Shown piece by piece: positions 49,389-61,519 of a stretch of DNA of 64,000 bases (its first letter is position 1; every line of letters begins with the position of its first letter). The stretch spans positions 1,416,267-1,480,266 of the forward strand of contig NW_006768771.1 of the NCBI RefSeq assembly GCF_000204055.1, read 5' to 3'. Below the pieces are notes generated by a model. That model worked only from the letters and a program-made list of their open reading frames with translations, ran no database searches and had not been told where the DNA came from. The stretch comes from Melampsora larici-populina 98AG31. Taxonomy: Eukaryota > Basidiomycota > Pucciniomycetes > Pucciniales > Melampsoraceae. The translations under genes and the position numbers were made by a program.

Positions 49389-50469
49389 GCCGTAAATAAT
49401 GGTGCTGATTTCCTCCGCACTGTGTCAAATAGGCACAATGAATGTGTACTCAAGCTGGGTGGCATGATGATCAGGCAATATAGACCCTGGACTGGCGTCA
49501 ACATCACGATCAAGGAACGGGTCTTGTAGCTCCGCCACACAGTCTTTGATGAATGGTGTGAATTGCTATAAAATGGTGATGTCCAAGCCCATGAAGAAAG
49601 GGTTTGGACCCCGACATATGACTTCTTGATCATGGTAAGAGTGTTGCAGATGAGGCTACACGGCTTCAACTGCCAAAATGGTCAGGTTTCACACCCAATA
49701 TGATGACCAGGGTCATACTGTTACAGAGATTCAGGATTCCACTGTTATGTCTATGACCCCGGCATGACAATGACAGGGTTTAAGATTTGTGGTGGTGTCT
49801 TTTTTTGTTTTGAGCACATTTTCTTTTATTTGTTTGATGTGATTCTGATGCTGTGATGTGTTAAAAGATGGGGGATGAATCAAGGGAAGAAGGGGGGTTT
49901 ATATATTCACAGGTCAAGCGTCAACTTGTGCTTGGTGTGCGATTCTTGTCTCACTTGTAGTTGACGCTTGGGTTAGGTTTGTTATGTATTTAATACATTA
50001 TGTACATATGTTTATGTGGCTCTTGACACTGAGCATTGAGATGTACTCATGGATTTATACAATAATATAATATTACATGTGTTACTGTTAGCCCTGTGGT
50101 CCCGTAATCAGGGCTCAGGGCTGACAAGTTGTATTGGGACCCAACTTGGTAGCCGTGGTTCAAAATTGATCTTCTTGGCATGTGATTACCACCAAGGAGG
50201 GAAGTTTAGGTCTCTTGTGCTAAAAGGAATGGTTGTAATAGAGTGAATTACAAGGGTCAATCAGGGGTCTATGGGAATAGAAAGATCACCCATGCTAAAA
50301 AGTAAACCAGGGGGTGAGTGAAAAGTGCCAAAAGCCCAGTCAAGAACATTTTTTGACCTGTCTTGTTTTCAATTCAAAAAAATGTGATTGGGATGTTCCT
50401 AGGTGAGACTGGTTGACTTTTGTGACTATCACAAACTTGTGACTGATGTGGTCATCAGTATATGTTATA
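49389..50469. other. Intergenic, no gene seen
   Basis: AT-rich. Contains AGGGCTCAGGGCTGA near 50110, a phrase also found near 32243; otherwise nothing recognised. Confidence 0.4.
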
Positions 50470-51505
50470 TAATCCAAAAATTTAAAGAATTATGTGAAAA
50501 ATTGTGTTTTAGTGAAAATCAAAATTATTATTGAAGTTGTTAGTCATCAAGGGTCTCAAAGTTGATTAAAAATCATAGTTTCATTATTATTTTAATCATA
50601 TATTGATTACATCATTTGACAAGAACAATTCCAAGAAAAGGAAAATTTGAAAACATCATAAAAATAATAAAAGAGTAAAAGTTAATCAAAAAGAATTAGT
50701 AAGAAAGGAATTGAAGGAGAAAGACATTTAGTTTGAATCTACAAGAATGGAAACTTTCATGAAAAGAATGAAGTAAGAAGCATAAAATGAAAGGAATTGA
50801 AGAAAAAGTCAAAATTATGGGTATAAGGGATTGGAAAACAATTTTTAGGTTAATATTAATTGTTTTGAGGGTTCAAGAAGGTTAAATTATGAAATAGAAG
50901 GATCATATTAGTCATTGACAGCTTTAATCATGGGTGTTGATAATAGAGGAGTGAAATTATTCAAGAAAGAGGGAAATTTGAGGATGGTGAATGTAATGAC
51001 TAGCCTCACAGAGTTCTCTAAGATGAGGGTCTTGTACCTGGGTCTCTAGTTTAGTATATTGATTGTCGGATGAGAGAAAGGGAAAGTACAATGTGACGTA
51101 GTTACAAAGTGTTAATAAGTCTGATTTGTGACATCTGTACGAAACCTTTCACAACATGTGTAAACATAACAGTAAACAAGGATACTACAGGATTAATTCA
51201 TGTGCAGTGATGTCATTGAGGGATTTATGGTGCAAAGAGTTTTTTAAGATTAATTTTATAATTAATCTTATGATTGAATTGATCTATGATAATCTTTTGA
51301 TAGAAGAGAAATCAATATCAGACGTGAAAAGGGTGAAAATGCCCAAAAATTGTCAAATTTGAAGGTTTTCAGCTAATTACATATGTTAAAACTTGTCAGA
51401 TCAAGAATTCTAATAGCTTAATCAGCACATAATGTTCCATTGCATAATGTACAACCTTTAAACCTATAGTAACAGAGGTGTAGTAAAAAATGTATAAGGA
51501 CATAA

Positions 51506-51566
51506 AAGGCCAGGTCATGCCCCAGTGCCGGCCCTGAACTTCCAGGGCCGGGTCGCAGCCCTAACA
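51506..51566. mobile_element. hAT terminus fragment (TAGGGCTG family)
   Basis: A GC-rich 60-bp island in the left arm of the inverted repeat, ending ...GGGCCGGGTCGCAGCCCTA, reads as the terminus of the element family at 28004-28369. It is absent from the corresponding place in the right arm, so it was inserted after the arms formed and then truncated. Confidence 0.65.
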
Positions 51567-52828
51567 TATACACATGTGGCAACATTTACATGACAAAAAG
51601 CTTATTCAATCAATCTCTACAACTCCCTATCTTGTTCATCACACATCAAAAGTAGGTCACATTGTGGCAATAAATGCTCCATATCAAGCGGGCTATAAAC
51701 TGAGATATAGTAATTTGAAATTGGACAGCTTTACAAAAACTCTGTAATTCTAGAAATGGTTTTCAGCTATGAATATTAGGGAAAAATCACCTGTATTCAT
51801 CATAAGAAGATCTGTTCATCATTTTTTACTACCATCAATTACTCAGTTTCAAAGCTTTAATCACAACAAACAGCAATAATAATGACATCATAAGATTACA
51901 TCAGAAGGATTTTTGTTGGTTTTTGACACTACCATAGTTGGAGCATTGAAGGAGTGTTGTATACTATTGGCTGTGATTCTACGGGAATTTTTCCCCTTTT
52001 TTCTCATCTTATACCTTTGTTATAGTGTTTTTAATCATCATTAACTTACTATATTTGTACTAAGGTCATATGAATCCGCCCCTTCAAGCAAGGATAAATT
52101 TATTTACGTGTGTTCAAGACTATAAGTCTCTTTGGGAATAATACTTACAACATTATTGCTAGTAATCAACACTATTTTGTGGAGTTTTTGTGCTTAAAAC
52201 TGGAATAATACTTATTAAAAGTTTTGAGAACATTTCTTTGGTGCCTTGATATTTTTCTCTGTTATCACAAAGTGGTCAGCAAGTGCCCTTGTGCTGGTTT
52301 CTTTGAAGAAGACAGTCTTTAGGTAACTTCTACTATTATTACATTAGTAGATTATCCATTCTTAGGTGTTGTGAAGCTCTTGTTGAGCTTTAAATGCTAC
52401 ACCAGATGGGCCATGGAATCAACTCAAGCCTTCACCGTCCCAGGGTGGTGCTGACATGTCCCTGAAACAGTCTTTGATTCATGTGTTCAATGTGTTCCCA
52501 CAATGGAATATCTCATGAACGGTCTGACTCATAGGCATCAAAGTCAAAAGGAGATACCCACTTCACTGCCAACATATGTGCCTCAGGTTGAGAAATCCAA
52601 GGCATCACCAGATGCAAATCCTTGGATAAATCCTGTCCAAGGTTTCAATCTGAGGAAATCTTATGTGCAATGAAAGGGCTAGGATCAAGTCCTCAGACAA
52701 GAACTGTCCAAGGTTTTACACCAAAGAATACCTCGGATTGAGAGATTCAAGGTAAAAATGTTGGCAGTGCTTGGGCTCAAATTCCTGCCAGTCTTGACTC
52801 TGGTGGGCAATAAGTCTTTCAAGGGTTT

Positions 52829-53387
52829 TCAAATGGGTGTAAGGAAGCCTTGAAGATCAGAAGCATCACAGGAAAGAGTGAGCAATTGAGAAAATAAACG
52901 ACCTCTGTTTCTAGCTTTTTTCGAGGAAAAGTGCCCTATGATGGTTTTCCACAACTCAATTGGATTTTTCCAGTTAGAATCATTCACCAATAACTTGGAG
53001 ATACGATCACTAAGTTTGGAACAAAGGAGACCAGCCAGAAATTTGCAATGGATGTTGTACAAGGTGACCTGGGTGAGGTTAGTGGGAACAGGTTCAGTAC
53101 CATCAACAATACCATCTAAGTTCTTCATCATTAGATAGGATTCTATCTTTTGATGCCAAGATGGGAACACTCAAGTGAGAATCAGTAACAATGCTGATGT
53201 CAGGATTAGGCAAGTTGGACATCATTGTGAGGAGTCGAGTTCGAGTAGAGGACCTTGAGGAAGAATTGTTGAGTGCAGAAGGATCAAGAGGATTGCTAAT
53301 CTTGGACAAAGGTACTTGATCTGGTTGATCAGGAATGTCAGCTAGGTACTTGGGAGTGTTGGGTATAGCACAAGTAGGGTTACTCAT
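52829..53387 (-). pseudogene. Ty1/Copia gag fragment (UBN2-like)
   Basis: The minus strand starts at ATG 53387 and runs through a Ser/Pro/Asp-rich stretch. It then needs a frame change near 53165 to enter 'FPSWHQKIESYLMMKNLDGIVDG', 'IELWKTIIGHFSSKKARNRGRLFSQLLTL' and 'DASDLQGFLTPI', which has the pattern of Copia gag polyproteins (UBN2/DUF4219 family). TGA at 52829-52831 ends it where related gags continue. No protease, integrase or reverse transcriptase could be recognised around it. Confidence 0.7.
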
Positions 53388-56300
53388 GGAATGTGAAGCA
53401 AGAATCTATCTAGGCAGAAACTGGGCTCATAACCTATAGAAGTACAAGCTTTGAAAGAGCACAAGTTGTTCTCAGTAAGGCTATGAAGAACACAAGTGTG
53501 AATAAAAAGCAGAAGTACCTAATGGTACAAGAGAAACATATAAGAATGAACAAGAAGAGAAGACAAAAGTACGGGCAGTCACACATTCTTCTATAGAAAA
53601 GGGATCTTGTGTTACCAAGGTACAAAGAAATAGATCAGGGAAGGAAACAGAATGACTTGTGATGTCATGATAGCAAAGGGAAAAGATGACCTCATAAAGT
53701 ACAAAAAGAGAAGATAAATAATTATCTTAATAAAACACACACAGTGCCATGAGCTCCACCCTTGGACAAAAGGAGACATACTCAAGACCTGCAGCTTGGA
53801 ACATAAAGACTATAGATCAAGAAGTAACTGCATTCAAAAAATCTCTAAAGCAACTACAAAACCAGTGGGTTTTCAAGAACCCATCTTAATATATGATAAG
53901 TTTGTAGATATAACACCAGGGAAAATTTGAGGCAAGAAACTTATGGATAGTAATGAAGAATGGTAAGAAACTCAAAGGTTTTCAAGCCACAGAGAGATTA
54001 TGATGTGAAAACAAAAGAATCAAAATCCAGTCAAGCAATTAAACAGCTATGCTGTAATCAGTTTCATAAGTCAAAGAAGACAACACTTGGCTTCAGGAAA
54101 TAAGCATAAGTACTGACTTTAAACTCATTCAAAGAGGGATTCAAAAGTTTGTTTACTTTACACTGGTCTGTTTAATGATTCAACACATAGTACATCAAGT
54201 TGACTAATCACCAGGACAAAGGAGAAGTTGATAGTCAAGATTCATGAAATGGTTCAAAATCCAAAGTACAAAATGATTCAATTGATCATGTGAATTTTGT
54301 GAATCAATAAGTTTCAAGGCTGATTTCTATGAAAGATCAAACAATTTTTGATAGGGTACCTCAGTCTTGCCCACAGGATAGCAGTGACCTCCTTTACATG
54401 GTTTTGATCAGTCACTGGATGCAATTGGAATCAAACTTTTACCACAGGGATCCTATGTCAGAGGCACTGCTCAACTGGTCTCTGACAGCCAGAAGGTCCC
54501 TAAGACAGGTCAACACGTAGTTTGAAACAGTTCAAGAATGGCACATTGCTGGCCAAGGCTCAGAACAGCTCCAGTCACCATCACATTAAAAACAGGACTG
54601 AGACTGTTCAGACTAAGCTTTTGATATTGTCTCATCTAGGAACGTTGTAGAACTTAAAGCTCAACAAGAGCTTTACAGAGCTTAAAGAGGGATAATCTAC
54701 TAATATAACTAACTAGTAGAAGTTGCCTAAGACTGCCTCTTTGAAAGAATCAACACGGGGTTTTGCTGAGTTCTTTGGGATAAGGCACCAGAGAAATTGT
54801 CTCAATACTTAATTCAAGTATTATTCCTGTGATTTTTAGAAATAAAGAAACCTCAACACTGCTATAGTGTTATTCCAATCTGAGCACAACAAAACACAAT
54901 TTTAATTACTAGCAAAGCAAAATTCAGTTTGATTGTTATTCCAAATAAAGACTTATAGTCCTATCACACGTAAAGAAATCTCTCCTTTGATATAAAGGGG
55001 CAATTTAGTTAACTTAGTACCGCTAAAGTAATTTAATGATGATTAAAAACACTCTAACAAAAGTATAAGATGAGTAAAAAGGGGAACAAAGGCACGTAAA
55101 TTCCCCAACAATATTATATAACCCTCTAACAATCTTCAACAATGGTCAACAGCCTTCAAAAACCTTCAAAAACCGTCAAAATCAACAGAAGTCCTCCAAT
55201 GTAACCATATGATGTCATAAATATTATTGTTTGTAATAATTCAAGGCGTGAATTTGATCAATTGATGTTAATAAATGATGAACAGATCTTCTTATGATGA
55301 ATACAGGTGATTTTTTCCTAATATTCATAGCTGAAATCCATTTTTGGAATTACAAAGTTTTTGTAAAGTTGTTCAATTTTGGATTACTATAGCTCATTTG
55401 ATAGCCCTCGTGATACTGATCATTTATCACCCCCATATGACCTATTTCTGATGTGTGATGAATAGGTTATTGAGCTGTAAAGATTGAGAAAATAAGCTTT
55501 TGACATGTAAATGTTATATGTAACCACCAAATTTGAAATTCACTCCAGTTTCTTTGTTGCCTTATACATTTTTCACTAATCCTCCGTTACTAATGATTTA
55601 AAGGTTGTACATTATGGAACCAATGATTCTGTGTCGAATGAACTATCACAGACCCAATTCTGACAAGTTTTAACATATGTAATTAACTAAAAACCTCCAT
55701 TTTTGATGAATTTTGACTATTTTCACGTCTAATAATGATTTTTCTTCTATCAAAAGATCATCCCACAGCATTCAAATCAATCATACAATCCTAAAATCAC
55801 TCTGAAAAACCCTTGGCGCAATCAATCCATCAATGACATCACTACACAGGAATTAATACCATAGTACCCTTTTTTGAAATCCCCCTTTTCTTGAATAATT
55901 TCACACCTCCCTGATCAATCCTCCTGATTAAAGTTCCTGATGACTAATGGTATCCTTCTCTTTCATAATAAAACCTTTCTGAACCAATAACTCTTATAAT
56001 AATAACCTAAAAAACCATTTTCCAGCCTTTCATACCCATATTTTCAAAATTTCCTTCAACTTTCCTAACATTGTTCTTCTTCTTTCATTCTTTTCATAAC
56101 AGTTTCCATTCTCTAAGATCCAAACTAAATGTTCTTCTTCCTCAAATCCCTTCTTACTAATTCTTTTTAATTTGATTTCCACTCTTATACTATTTCTTTA
56201 TTGATCTTTTTGAATTTTTCTTTACTCTTAAATGTTCTTATCAATTGCTTATGTAAATATATGATTTGAAAGATAATGAAATGAAGATTATAAATCAATG

Positions 56301-56945
56301 TTGATACACTTGATGACTAATAACTCCAACCATAAATTTGCCTTTGACTAAAAAATACAAATTTTCCCATAATTTTTAATTTTTTTGCTTAAGTAGAGAT
56401 CTTGCTCACCACAATGTCCCTGGCACCATCCAAGGCCAAGGATGTTTACCCCATTGTGTAGATTTTTACACACACAGATTGTATTGTAGCAAGCACATGT
56501 GATCATCTACAGATCAAGGATTGATTGTTCACAGGAGCTGCTTATGTTGCTCTGTGCTTTATCCTTATTCTAATGGGTATTTAAACCCCTACGTTTTTCT
56601 TATGACTTTTATTCCTCATCCTTTACAATAACAATTGAATATACATAGCTTTACCAATAAACCAATCTGTCCATCTCAACCTTCAAAAGCCCTTACAAAT
56701 CCTTTTTAAGACCTTTTACAGTAATTAGTATCCACAGGTCTGGTTTTTTATTGCTATTCTTCTCTTTGATTACCATTGTCAAGTGCTGTTCTACATATGT
56801 AAATTGTATGTAATCAACTTGCATTGAGTTATTTAACCCGTGTTCTGAGTGTATACCTTGTTCAATAAGCTTCCTTGTTGACAATTTGGGACTTGTGTCA
56901 GGGTATGTTTTGTGGCAATTATTTTTTGTGATTATTTCCCATAAT

Positions 56946-57620
56946 AAGGGGTGTCAAGTTTGAGTCTTTATTGGTTCTTGCCATAAAGAACTTTCCCGCT
57001 GTAGCATGCATTTATCCATATTTCACAAAAATTTGAAAAGCTTTTATGTATCCCAGTTTTGTAAAACATACATAGGTTAGTTTATAACAGGTGATCAAAG
57101 AGCTCACGTTGACCACTTCACTCTTGGAAACAGGTGGAATTGATAGTGGATGCAAAGACAACCTTGCATCTTCTTACCAGCACTTTTTGTATCACTGGAT
57201 GGATGAGTAAGGCAAAAAATTGAAAAAACATTGATTCTGGTATACCATTTATTATATGACCATGGAAATCCATGTTACAGGAAAATGATGTAAATATTAG
57301 GGGGTGTCAAGTTTGATTTTTTACAATAACTAAAACTAAAACACAAGAAAGTTTTTCCATTTTAACTCAAAAAAGCTTTCCCAAGTTTTATAATCACTTG
57401 TCAAACAAAATCCAGTTTCTTTTACTTTTTTGCCTTAATCATCCACCTGGTAATGAAGATACTACTGGCAAGAGGATGCATGGTTGTCCTTGTATCCACC
57501 ATCAAGCCCACCGCTTTCCAAGGATATGTTCTAAAAAAACTGTAAAAAAAACTCAAACTTGACGCCCCTTGTTTGTGCTGTTAATTTTTTTGTCACAAAA
57601 ATTGAAACTTGACACCCCCT
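56946..57620. mobile_element. Nested MITE pair with GGGGTGTCAAGTTTGA termini
   Basis: Inner element about 57299-57570: starts AGGGGGTGTCAAGTTTGAT, ends CAAACTTGACGCCCCTT. The outer element starts AAGGGGTGTCAAGTTTGAG at 56946 and ends AACTTGACACCCCCT at 57620. The outer left half ('gtggatgcaaagacaacc...cttaccagcac') is an inverted match of the inner element's interior, so one copy appears to have inserted into another near its right end. No coding capacity. Confidence 0.65.
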
Positions 57621-57903
57621 GATTGCTCAGGTTATGGGCGCACTGATAATTTTGTAGGCGCGCCAAGGCAAGTTTTTTTGTAATTTTTCACGGCAAGGTG
57701 CCACGAGGCGCGCCGGGAGCATTTGCTTACAAAAAAAATTGCCAACAACCAAAATGTTGTTTTTACATTGTCATTTATTCTACGTTTGTATTGCTAGAGC
57801 TATCTACCACCACCAAATTACCTTTTGGAGGTGAGAAAAGCTAAAAAGAGCTGTCTTCAAAGCTCACAGCAAGGATCCAAGTCTCCAATATTGGTGACGG
57901 GAC

Positions 57904-58071
57904 ATAAGGGGTTCTCAAAGTAGGCCCGGTTTGTAAAAACCCGGTTGACCCAGTTGACTTTTTGGCTGTGATCTGTCAAAAAATGTCAACTCGATACACA
58001 AGGTTACTGCCAAAAAGCAACCGGGTCAACTGGGTTTTCTTGAAACCGGGCCAACTTTGAGAACCCCTATA
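57904..58071. mobile_element. 162-bp foldback MITE, copy 2
   Basis: Body 57907-58068 starts AGGGGTTCTCAAAGT and ends ACTTTGAGAACCCCT, flanked by ATA on both sides. Same length and arm sequence (GTTGACCCAGTTGACTTTTTGG) as the copy at 8515-8676, with about a dozen substitutions in the arms. Confidence 0.8.
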
Positions 58072-58679
58072 GAACTTCAAAGATCTGGTGTGTTTTTTGA
58101 AAGGCACGCCGACCCCAATTTTGCTGATTTCTTTGACGCCCAGGCGCGCCAAAGCGCGTTTTTTGCGCCGCGCCCACAACCTGATCAACATAGCAATCGC
58201 CAACTTGACCAAATCCCTCCTCAAAAATCGCGCGCGTCCTACGGAGCTTGCGGAGGAGCGGGGCATGTCTCTGCAGTGGTGGGGCTTGTTTTAAGCTAGG
58301 CAACACCCGGCCGGCTTCCTTTCAGAGTTCTTCTTTGACGATTTCTGGAAGTTGACATTGACACGAGATGACAAGGTCAACTTACATAATTTAACTAACC
58401 AAAAGATATTTATACCACCTTTCAACTTCCATGGTGCTAACCTCAACACAGTCCCACACAGTCCCACACTGATAGGACTTTGTTGAGTTTACCATGGTGC
58501 GTTTCTAAATCTTCAATGCATTCAGTTGGATTGACCAACGCTTTTTGATGTGACATTATGGATTTAATCGTGAGATTCATTCCTTCAAGATTCACTTGAG
58601 CCTTGGAATATTCTTCCCAACAATACTTTTTGCCCTTTTTCACTCACCAGTGCACCACGATCACAATAACAAGAATATC

Positions 58680-59942
58680 ATGCTCACTCTTACTGTCAAG
58701 TCAATCCTTCACCATACCTTCCTTTTTATATCTACTTATCTACTTATCAGTCAATCTCAATCTATTCAAGCTCAAGTTACTTCTCAGCAAATCACTGAGG
58801 TTCGATATGAATATGATTCTTTCAAACTCTCAGCCGGATACCCAGATGGTTTTGGAATTCCACTTAAACCTCAAGCTATACTCAACGTATTCTATCCCAA
58901 TGGGAATATAAACCTCGGTCAACTATATAATAAATCGGGTACGAATTTGTAAACTTGATGAATTTAGAAGCCGTGCTCACTCCTGTCCGAATTTGTTATT
59001 TTTGGTCAACCTCAAATCACACCAGGTATGAATTTTTAATCTTGCAATTTTCTAGAAACCATACTCACTTCTCTCAAATCTGGTCAAATCCAATCTTCTT
59101 CGCTTTCAGATGTTTCCACCAAGCCTACCATCAGTGTCACTCCTATTGCCGCCGCTGTGGAAGGATTCAAAGCTCCCAATGCCTTTACACTCATCATGTC
59201 GGACGCCAATGCTCTTGGGTACCCTGACCCACAGTTCGTATCTTGATTCAAAGCTCGATTTCAATCTTCTCTTTTCATTACCTATATGGATAGAAGTTGA
59301 TTTACAACTTAATTCACACTTCATTCAAACGTCTCACAGAGGAGGCTTTCGCCATTTTCTCGATAATGGTGTTACCTTTGGTGACCCTTCCCCGACCAGT
59401 ACCTTGACCGTCAATGAAGCATCAGGAACCTTGATCACTTCCTATGTTGGACCCGCTCCACCTCTTAACTCAGGAGAACACCGTTATGCATGGCTCTTAT
59501 TTGCTCAACCTGCGGGATTTCAAGCTCCTGCCAACTTATCATCCGTGAATTCTGGCCCAGGATACTGGGACTTGAAGTCATATGTTACCACAACTGGATT
59601 AGGCGACCTAGTGGCCGCGAGCTTCTTCACCGTCCAGTTCGTCTTCTCATCGCTTTGCTCATACCCTTTGTTCACCAAAATTCATGTTCAAAACTTTGCT
59701 CCCACGGGTTTAGAAATGGAAGTGCTACTGTTGCTTCCGCTACTGCTACCACCACCATCAACACTTCTACCGGATTAAGCTCTCCTGCAAACGTCGCAGC
59801 TATCACAGCTACAGATTCGCCTGATCCGAATTGTAACACTACGAGTTTTGCAATAGCTCAACATGTTAATTTGGTCACTTTGATAAAAAGTCTCGTTTTC
59901 ACTGTTGGGATAGCTTGTATCAGTTTCTCTTTGGTTCAATGA
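58680..59942 (+). CDS. Secreted, GPI-anchor-type PEBP-family protein
   Basis: Four exons: 58680-58938, 59110-59233, 59340-59636, 59714-59942; phase preserved; 302 residues. The N-terminal hydrophobic segment (about residues 12-24) is a signal peptide with cleavage near 'QAQ'. The phosphatidylethanolamine-binding fold is shown by 'FTLIMSDANALGYPDPQGGFRHFL', matching the D-P-D...R-H signature, and 'GEHRYAWLLFAQPAGF', matching the H-R-Y-x-x-L-L-F-x-Q-P motif. It ends with a Ser/Thr/Ala stretch and a hydrophobic tail ('LIKSLVFTVGIACISFSLVQ') typical of GPI attachment. PEBPs bind phospholipids or modulate kinases; a secreted, wall-anchored version is unusual and its ligand is unknown. Confidence 0.85.
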
Positions 59943-60853
59943 TTGATTTGCAAAACCCCGGAATAACTGGAAATCCATGATCGGCTGCAGTCCTCTCTAG
60001 CAATGATTCCCTACAATTTCAATAATGATTTCATTCCCATTTTATATCTCGGATTGTCTTTTGCAAAAAAATATGTACCACATCAAAATGTTGACCCAGT
60101 ATCGCTTTCTGTTTGTGATCCTCATAGAAATTTTGGTTCATCTGTGTTCCCCATCCTTGGAACGAAATGAATGTTGTTTTCTACATAAGACTAATATCAA
60201 TTGTAAAAAGATTTTGATACAATGTCACTTTATCCACCTGTCAAATTTGTTCCTTCTGAACTACAGAGTATCAAGGAAACATTGAGAATACATTGAGGTT
60301 AACAATGATCAACTGCCATTATCAATATATACCCAAATTTGGCAAACCCATGACATTTTTGTTTTGTTTTTGTAAGTGCTTTTGATATCACACAATTCAC
60401 TAGCTATATTAGTGTGTTTTATGTAACTAATATACAGCTTCCATTATGTCTCATATTGTGAACCAGACTACCAAGCCTCCACGACAGTCTTCCATTATTT
60501 TAAAATGCAATTGCTGTGACATTACGCAGTATTTATATATAACAAATTTTGTTGTAGAAACATTGTGAAGATGTAATACTCAAAAAATAATGAAAAAAGG
60601 TATACAAAGCACTTCCATAACAAGCTAGGTGGTTTTATTTTTTTATCTTTCCAGGAGACTAAAATATAGAAAATGACTAAAAGTCTCTCTTGCCCAATCA
60701 TGAACAACACTGTACAAACCCAAATGGTTTGAGTATTGGTATTTTGATAGATAAAGATGTTTGAAACTTTCTCTTAAAAGATAAATGTATAAGAATCCAA
60801 TATTGAGTATAAAACCCCCTTTTATCTCTGTCTTCTTTGATTTCTGCCTTCTA
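59943..60853. other. Intergenic, no gene seen
   Basis: AT-rich spacer after the PEBP gene; nothing recognised. Confidence 0.5.
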
Positions 60854-61519
60854 TCACTTCAATTTTGTTGGGTAATCAATGTCATTGGGTGGATAATCAA
60901 AGGCTTTGTCTGAAAGGCTCAATTTTTCCGTTGTGTTTTCTGAGACTTGTTTATTGTAACAAATACAAGAGTGGCAATGCACCCAACTATCTTCTTCCAT
61001 AACTTGAGGACATTGGTTTGTGTTGTGGTCACCTGCACAATGTGCACATAAAGCTTGACATCCATACCAGTACTGTGTATGTCCTATTTTCCAGCATTTG
61101 TAACATTGTTGCAGTCACTGATGGTAATTGGTTCCTGTTATTTTCCAGCATTTGTAACATTGTTGCAGTCACTGATGGTAATTGGTTCCTGTAATTTCTA
61201 TGCCTAAGTCAAATAAACCTCTACCTTTTTCTAGCTTCTCAGCCAATTTGTTTTCACAAAAATGAATCACCACTGAGCCCTGTTTCTGATTTGCCAAGAC
61301 TGGATTGCCTAACCTTCTTGCCAATGCCACCAAAGAGCCGTCAATTCTGTTCTCATTCATTAATTTTGCTATATCAGGTGTAATTTCTGGTCTAAAACAA
61401 GTAGGAACTCCATGTAATAGGACCAAATGTATATTTGGAAGTTCTGTTAAATCCTTATCTATTGAATGATTCCATTGATGCTTATTTTGAGGAATAAACC
61501 TAGCTTCTACAACACTCAT
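60854..61519 (-). pseudogene. LINE-type ORF1 with CCHC zinc knuckles, dead
   Basis: One continuous minus-strand frame of 222 codons from ATG 61519 to TGA 60856-60854, interrupted by TGA at 61171-61169 and again at 61117-61115. The N-terminal part ('LHGVPTCFRPEITPDIAKLMNENRIDGSLVALARRLG') looks like the RNA-binding region of non-LTR retrotransposon ORF1. The C-terminal part has knuckles 'CYKCWKIGH' and 'CAHCAGDHNTNQC'. The second TGA is a copy of the first, produced by an in-frame 54-bp tandem duplication (61086-61139 and 61140-61193) that also doubled the first knuckle. No ORF2 (endonuclease/reverse transcriptase) was recognised downstream in the window. Confidence 0.7.
61086..61193. repeat. 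54-bp tandem duplication
   Basis: Two adjacent identical 54-bp units inside the LINE ORF1 relic; the length is a multiple of three. Near identity shows it is recent relative to the nonsense codon it copies. Confidence 0.9.

Larger units (their letters stand above)
50470..56390. repeat. Very long imperfect inverted repeat (arms about 1.8 kb)
   Basis: Left arm about 50470-52393, right arm about 54650-56390, inverted relative to each other. Clear anchor pairs are 'aagaagatctgttcatca' (51804) with 'tgatgaacagatcttctt' (55276), and 'tttttaatcatcattaa' (52028) with 'ttaatgatgattaaaaa' (55034). A third is 'gtacaacctttaaa' with 'tttaaaggttgtac' near 51449 and 55601, and a fourth is the 'ctcaacaagagctt' region at the inner edge. 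The spacer (about 2.25 kb) holds a Copia gag relic. Arms are AT-rich and diverged. Either two related LTR-like elements in opposite orientation or an inverted duplication. Confidence 0.75.

Noticed and set aside
5526..61171. TGA read as a sense codon (recoding or selenocysteine)
   Set aside because: TGA ends intact genes here (Trf4-like, DUF4267-like, PEBP), fungi of this group use the standard code, and the interrupted genes are mostly transposon relics with other damage.
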